From Sphingosinicella sp. (GTDB lineage: Bacteria > Pseudomonadota > Alphaproteobacteria > Sphingomonadales > Sphingomonadaceae), in NCBI GenBank assembly GCA_013816585.1, contig JACDEE010000017.1, forward strand, positions 1-55,666: a stretch of 55,666 nucleotides of DNA, read 5' to 3'. Below, piece by piece: positions 52,537 to 55,666 of this stretch. The translations under genes were made by a program, and so were the position numbers. How positions within the stretch are numbered: the first letter of the stretch is position 1; each line of letters opens with the position of its first letter. The notes beneath the pieces were generated by a model, which had not been told where the DNA came from, did not search any database, and was given only the letters and a program-made list of their open reading frames with translations.

Positions 52537-54396
52537 ATGACCCTACAGACCGTAAAACTTTCGCAGCTTCGCCTGTCGCCGCTTAACGTGCGGCGCGTGA
52601 AGCCCAAGGCCATCGACCAGCTTGCCGCCGATATGCTGGCGCACGGCCAGTTGCAGAACCTTGTCGTTTACGCCGAGGGCAATCGCTTCGAGGTTGCCGC
52701 CGGAGGGCGGCGCTACCGCGCCTTCAAGCAGCTTGAGAAGGCCAGGGCGATTCCGTCCAGCCATCCGGTCAGTGTTGACGTGCGCGACAAGGCCGAGGCG
52801 GTCGAACTGTCTTTGGCCGAGAATGTGAGCCGCGAGGACATGCACGTTGCCGATGCAGTGATCGCTTATGGCGATCTCCACGCCGAGGGTAAGTCGCCCG
52901 AGGATATTGCGGCACGGTTTGGCGTGGCATTGTCTTACGTCAGGAAGGTGTTGCGCCTGTCGGCATTGCAGCCTGACGCGCTCGCCTGTCTCGCGCGCGA
53001 TCAGATCGGCATGGAGGCGGCACAGGCACTGACCCTGACCGACGATCACGACCGCCAGCTTGAGGCGTTGAAGCGGTTTGGCAACAGCGCGCACCAAATC
53101 CGGCGAATGCTGACCGAAGAGAAGATCGGCACCGACCATCCGCTGTTTTTGTTTGTCGGGCACGATGCCTATGCCGCAGCGGGCGGCACGATCACCGCCG
53201 ACCTGTTTGCGGAAGGCGGCGACGGCTATGCAGACGACCCCGCATTGATCGAGACGCTGGCCACCACCAAGATGGCCGAGGTCGAAGTGGGCTATCGCGG
53301 CGACGGCTGGAGCGATGTTCGGGCATCGCTTGAACGACCCGACGACTATTACAACCTTGTCACTGTCCACGCCGAAGGGAAGCGCGAGCCCACCGACGCC
53401 GAAGTGGTCGAGCGCGCGCGTATTCAGGACGCGGCGGACGTGCGCCTTGCCGAACTGGGCAAGGGCAACCAGTGGGGCGACAGGGTGTTCAACGGATTGG
53501 AGCGCGAAGCCCGCATCCTTGAAACCCGCCTGTGCGTGTTCGCCGACGCGCAGAAGGCAGACAGTGCGATGGTGCTGTTCGTCGGCAATAGCGGCGAGGT
53601 CGAGGCCAAGGCTATCCGCACCAAGCGGATTGCCAAAGGCGGCAGCGGCGATGCACCGGCCATCAAGCCCGATTATTCGGGCGCGATGATCGAGACACTA
53701 TCGAAGATCAAGACGCTCGCCGTGCAGGAAGCGGTTGCTACCAATCCCGCGCTTGCGCTCGACATCTTGCTCGATTGTCTTGTCGGGCAGGGCATCCACC
53801 GCGAACCGTCCTATTACTCGCCGCTGTCGCTTCGGCTCGAAGGGTTCAATGCCGCCGTTCCCGACGACATGATGACCCTTGGCGACATTGCGTCGGTCGA
53901 TGAGATCGGCGGCAGCGACTTCGCCGCCATGCCCGAGGTCAACCGGTTCGCGGCCATTCAGGCAATGGACGCCGACGCCAAGGGGCGGTTGCTGGCGTTG
54001 CTTGTTGCGCGCCAGATCAACGGCGGCGAGCCGTCCGGCTCGCGCCGCGACCGTCGCCACCAGCGGTTCGACCAGATCGCGTTCGCCAGTGGCGTCGATA
54101 TGGTCGGCAAGTGGCAAGCGCCGGTCGCTTTTTACGACCGGCTCAAAAAGCCTATTATTGGGAAGATCATGACCGAGGTGCTCGGCAAGGCCGCCGCCGA
54201 AAATTGCGCGAAGATGAAGAAGGGCGAACTTGCCGCCGCCGCCGCCGAGCGGATGGCAGGGAAGGGATGGCTGCCGCCCGCGCTTGTGATCGCGGAGCCG
54301 CCCGTCGAGGTCGCGCAGGAGCGAGCCGCGTTCGACGACGATGAAGGCAGTGAGGACGGCGAGGCCGTCGAGTTCGAGGAGGAAGAAGCGGCTTGA
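52537..54396 (+). CDS. ParB/RepB/Spo0J family protein, plasmid/ICE type
   Basis: The ATG at 52537 with CAGGAGTG upstream starts a 619-residue protein. The N-terminal ParB nucleotide-binding domain has LRLSPLNVRRVKPKAIDQLA, AAGGRRYRAFKQL and LAENVSREDMHVADAV; a KorB-like helix-turn-helix follows (SPEDIAARFGVALSYVRKVLRL). The remaining 450 residues are element-specific and end in an acidic tail (DDDEGSEDGEAVEFEEEEAA). Chromosomal ParB has about 300 residues, so this is the long plasmid/ICE form. No parA lies in the window, which suggests a role other than classic segregation, such as regulation or DNA protection. Confidence 0.88.
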   Translation: MTLQTVKLSQLRLSPLNVRRVKPKAIDQLAADMLAHGQLQNLVVYAEGNRFEVAAGGRRYRAFKQLEKARAIPSSHPVSVDVRDKAEAVELSLAENVSREDMHVADAVIAYGDLHAEGKSPEDIAARFGVALSYVRKVLRLSALQPDALACLARDQIGMEAAQALTLTDDHDRQLEALKRFGNSAHQIRRMLTEEKIGTDHPLFLFVGHDAYAAAGGTITADLFAEGGDGYADDPALIETLATTKMAEVEVGYRGDGWSDVRASLERPDDYYNLVTVHAEGKREPTDAEVVERARIQDAADVRLAELGKGNQWGDRVFNGLEREARILETRLCVFADAQKADSAMVLFVGNSGEVEAKAIRTKRIAKGGSGDAPAIKPDYSGAMIETLSKIKTLAVQEAVATNPALALDILLDCLVGQGIHREPSYYSPLSLRLEGFNAAVPDDMMTLGDIASVDEIGGSDFAAMPEVNRFAAIQAMDADAKGRLLALLVARQINGGEPSGSRRDRRHQRFDQIAFASGVDMVGKWQAPVAFYDRLKKPIIGKIMTEVLGKAAAENCAKMKKGELAAAAAERMAGKGWLPPALVIAEPPVEVAQERAAFDDDEGSEDGEAVEFEEEEAA

Positions 54397-54401
54397 ATCG
54401 A

Positions 54402-54432
54402 GAGGGCGGGCCGAGCGGCCCGCCCTCATTTT
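54402..54432 (+). terminator. Terminator of the parB gene string
   Basis: GAGGGCGGGCC (54402-54412) pairs with GGCCCGCCCTC (54417-54427) around GAGC and is followed by ATTTTC. The 11-base GC stem six bases after the parB stop codon fits an intrinsic terminator. Confidence 0.8.
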
Positions 54433-54490
54433 CTTGTTCCCGATTCCCCTAATTAAGTGTTCGCGCGGCCCGTCTCTGCTGGACGGGCAA

Positions 54491-54550
54491 AGGCCGGACG
54501 TTCCGACCGGCCTCAAATCGGCACGGCAGCTTATGGCTGCCGTGCCGATT
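54491..54550. repeat. Two tandem perfect hairpins between parB and the DUF1289 gene
   Basis: AGGCCGG (54491-54497) pairs with CCGGCCT (54507-54513). Directly after it, positions 54516-54530 and 54536-54550 are perfect 15-base inverted copies (AATCGGCACGGCAGC) with loop TTATG. Neither has a T run. Together with the parB terminator they make three stems in 150 bases. Confidence 0.75.
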
Positions 54551-54597
54551 GCGCGCGAAGGATAGCGAGGGAGCCGCTTCGCGTTTAGGGGAATGGC

Positions 54598-54795
54598 GTG
54601 ATCGAGCCTCCTGAATCGCCCTGTGTTGAGGTCTGCGCGCTCGATTCGCGCGCAGTGCTTTGCACCGGCTGCGGTCGCACCATCGCCGAGATCGGCGAAT
54701 GGGGCGGCGCGACTGCCGAACGGCAGTGCGCGATACTTGCCTTGTTGCCGAAGCGGATGGCGCAGCTCGCCGCCGGAAAGCCGGTCATGCTGTGA
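54598..54795 (+). CDS. DUF1289 domain protein
   Basis: The 65-residue protein starting at a GTG has the complete DUF1289 pattern: SPCVEVCALD, then CTGCGRTIAEIGEW, giving four cysteines that likely bind a metal. Chromosomal members are common in Proteobacteria as small proteins near unrelated genes; their function is unknown. Here it sits among plasmid-type genes behind the hairpin pair. Confidence 0.88.
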   Translation: MIEPPESPCVEVCALDSRAVLCTGCGRTIAEIGEWGGATAERQCAILALLPKRMAQLAAGKPVML

Positions 54796-55306
54796 TCGTC
54801 ATTCCGCCGCCCTTGTCGGGATCATGCCTAACCGAAAGCAATCGCCGCTCTTGATGATGCCGCTGCCGTGGTTGTGGCGGATCGCCGGGATCGGTTGAAG
54901 GTCGCGGTGCTGCGCGCAGTGCGTGTTGGTGGGCGGCGAGACTATTCAGGTGAACGCGGCCTGGCGGCACCGTAGGTGGCGGTTGAGCTGGCACCGGCTG
55001 TGACATCGCGGACCTTGGTGTCGATACGGCCAGAACCAATCGCGCGAAAGATCGGCAGCTTCTCTTGTCCGGGGTTGCAGAACGATTTCCTTGTTTGCCG
55101 GTTTCGTGGCCGCGCGCGTCGCCTCATACGATCAAGCAAAAAACCGGACGCCTCCCAATGCCCGCCAAGGCGGGCGGGGCGTCCTACGGTTTCCACCCCA
55201 TTGCATGGGGCAGAGCCTCCGTTTTTTGGCTGGATCGCGGCTCCTCCGCGGCCCCCTTGAAGACCGTCAGGAAATCACCTGCGCAACCCAAGACGGAGTA
55301 AGACCC
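54796..55306. other. Structured region upstream of ssb, no gene supported
   Basis: Open frames on both strands here lack domain signatures and ribosome binding sites, so I call no gene. The right half is rich in inverted repeats: AAACCG (55141-55146) with CGGTTT (55187-55192), GACGCC (55147-55152) with GGCGTC (55178-55183), inside them GCCCGCC (55160-55166) with GGCGGGC (55169-55175); then CCCCA-TTGCA-TGGGG near 55,197-55,210. It is probably a long leader or a structured element controlling ssb. Confidence 0.5.
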
Positions 55307-55642
55307 ATGCAGAACATCGCAGAATTTCGGATCATCGGCCGCATCGGCAAGGTCGAGGTTAAAGAGAAAGTCACTTATCTTTCGGTGGCCTCGAACTACA
55401 ACCGCAAGGACGGCGACGACTGGAAGACCGATGCCCACTGGAACAGTGTCACGCTGTTCGACAAGCTCGCCAAGCGTCTGACCGCCAGCAAGGGCGACCT
55501 CGTGCACATCACCGGTCGCGTCCGCCAGAACCAATATGAGGCAGGCGGCACCACCCACTACGACGTCGATCTGATCGCCGACGGCATCGCCATCCTCGCC
55601 AGGAAGGACGGCGGCCCTGCCGATGACGAAAAGCACGACTGA
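55307..55642 (+). CDS. ssb: Single-stranded DNA-binding protein, mobile-element type
   Basis: The ATG at 55307 with ACGGAGTAAG upstream starts a 111-residue OB-fold protein (MQNIAEFRIIGRIGKVEVKE, then AHWNSVTLFDKLAKRLTASKGDLVHITGRVRQNQYE). It should bind single-stranded DNA during replication or conjugal transfer of the element. The C-terminus is PADDEKHD and lacks the DDIPF-like tip that chromosomal SSB uses to recruit repair and replication partners. It is shorter than chromosomal SSB (about 170 residues). The frame is open upstream but without support. Confidence 0.92.
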   Translation: MQNIAEFRIIGRIGKVEVKEKVTYLSVASNYNRKDGDDWKTDAHWNSVTLFDKLAKRLTASKGDLVHITGRVRQNQYEAGGTTHYDVDLIADGIAILARKDGGPADDEKHD

Positions 55643-55666
55643 CCATCCGGCGGGGCGGCGATAAGC

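Larger units (their letters stand above)
39120..55666. mobile_element. Left part of an integrated element (defence island with plasmid/ICE backbone)
   Basis: The region starts at the broken tRNA-Leu and an adjacent tyrosine recombinase, carries Fic, type IIG and Gabija-like genes, and continues into ParB, DUF3768, DUF1289 and SSB genes typical of plasmids and conjugative elements. The right junction with the missing tRNA 3' half is not seen before 55,666, so the element is longer than the window or the right end has decayed. No relaxase or type IV secretion genes are visible, so mobility is not shown. An alternative is that several smaller elements are stacked here. Confidence 0.7.

Noticed and set aside
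54976-55260. Plus-strand frame of 94 codons before ssb
   Set aside because: No ribosome binding site, no recognisable domain, and it runs through a nested hairpin that explains the base order better.
1-55666. CRISPR arrays and rRNA genes
   Set aside because: No regularly spaced repeat series and no rRNA-like sequence was seen on either strand.

Overview
The window reads as chromosome from an alphaproteobacterium of the Sphingomonadales (Sphingomonas-like). The basis is GC-rich coding on both strands, a 5-aminolevulinate synthase type HemA, the mutM-rpsT-dnaA block, and proteins whose wording matches sphingomonad homologues. This placement is inference from protein recognition; no database was searched.

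Positions 1-38,910 are almost entirely housekeeping DNA. The left edge cuts through an IS5-type insertion sequence that has removed the 5' part of an S9 (prolyl oligopeptidase) gene. Then follow rpsD, a chorismate mutase, nrdR-trmJ, rpiB-glyA, hemA, murI, plsY-dprA-topA-FKBP, a tightly overlapping minus-strand operon ubiE-ubiB-coaBC-dut-moeB, mutM, rpsT, dnaA, a DUF4136 lipoprotein, secB-murJ-trpS, a Tim44-like gene with mltA and smr, a GGDEF-EAL protein, dapE, a cupin, and the classic rpmH-rnpA-yidD-yidC-engB operon, followed by a GST, a PGPGW protein, a SnoaL-like protein, comM and a HAD hydrolase. Many neighbours share ATGA, GTGA or TTGA start/stop overlaps, so they are probably translationally coupled.

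At 39,080 the 5' half of a tRNA-Leu(CAA) gene breaks off in its anticodon loop and a tyrosine recombinase follows at once. This looks like the left end (attL) of an integrated element that runs past the right edge. A second, complete tRNA-Leu(CAA) lies just behind the integrase. The element then carries a defence cluster: a Fic AMP-transferase with its inhibitory motif, a 1157-residue single-chain type IIG restriction-modification enzyme, and on the opposite strand an OLD-family ATPase/TOPRIM nuclease overlapping a UvrD-like helicase. That pair has the architecture of a Gabija system, but both proteins are clearly larger than the prototypes. A P63C-domain gene lies directly upstream on the same strand.

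From about 51 kb the content changes to the backbone of a plasmid or integrative conjugative element: a 0.73 kb GC-rich structured region without a recognisable gene, three small genes (one DUF3768), a long ParB-family protein without a visible ParA, a DUF1289 protein, several strong hairpins, and an SSB lacking the usual acidic tip. The right end of the element and any transfer genes are outside the window.

The strongest leads are the enlarged Gabija-like pair with its P63C neighbour, the split plus replacement tRNA-Leu at the island edge, and the mosaic base composition of the type IIG enzyme. Smaller ones are the lack of a standard rnpA start codon and a duplicated comM leader flanking a SnoaL-like gene.
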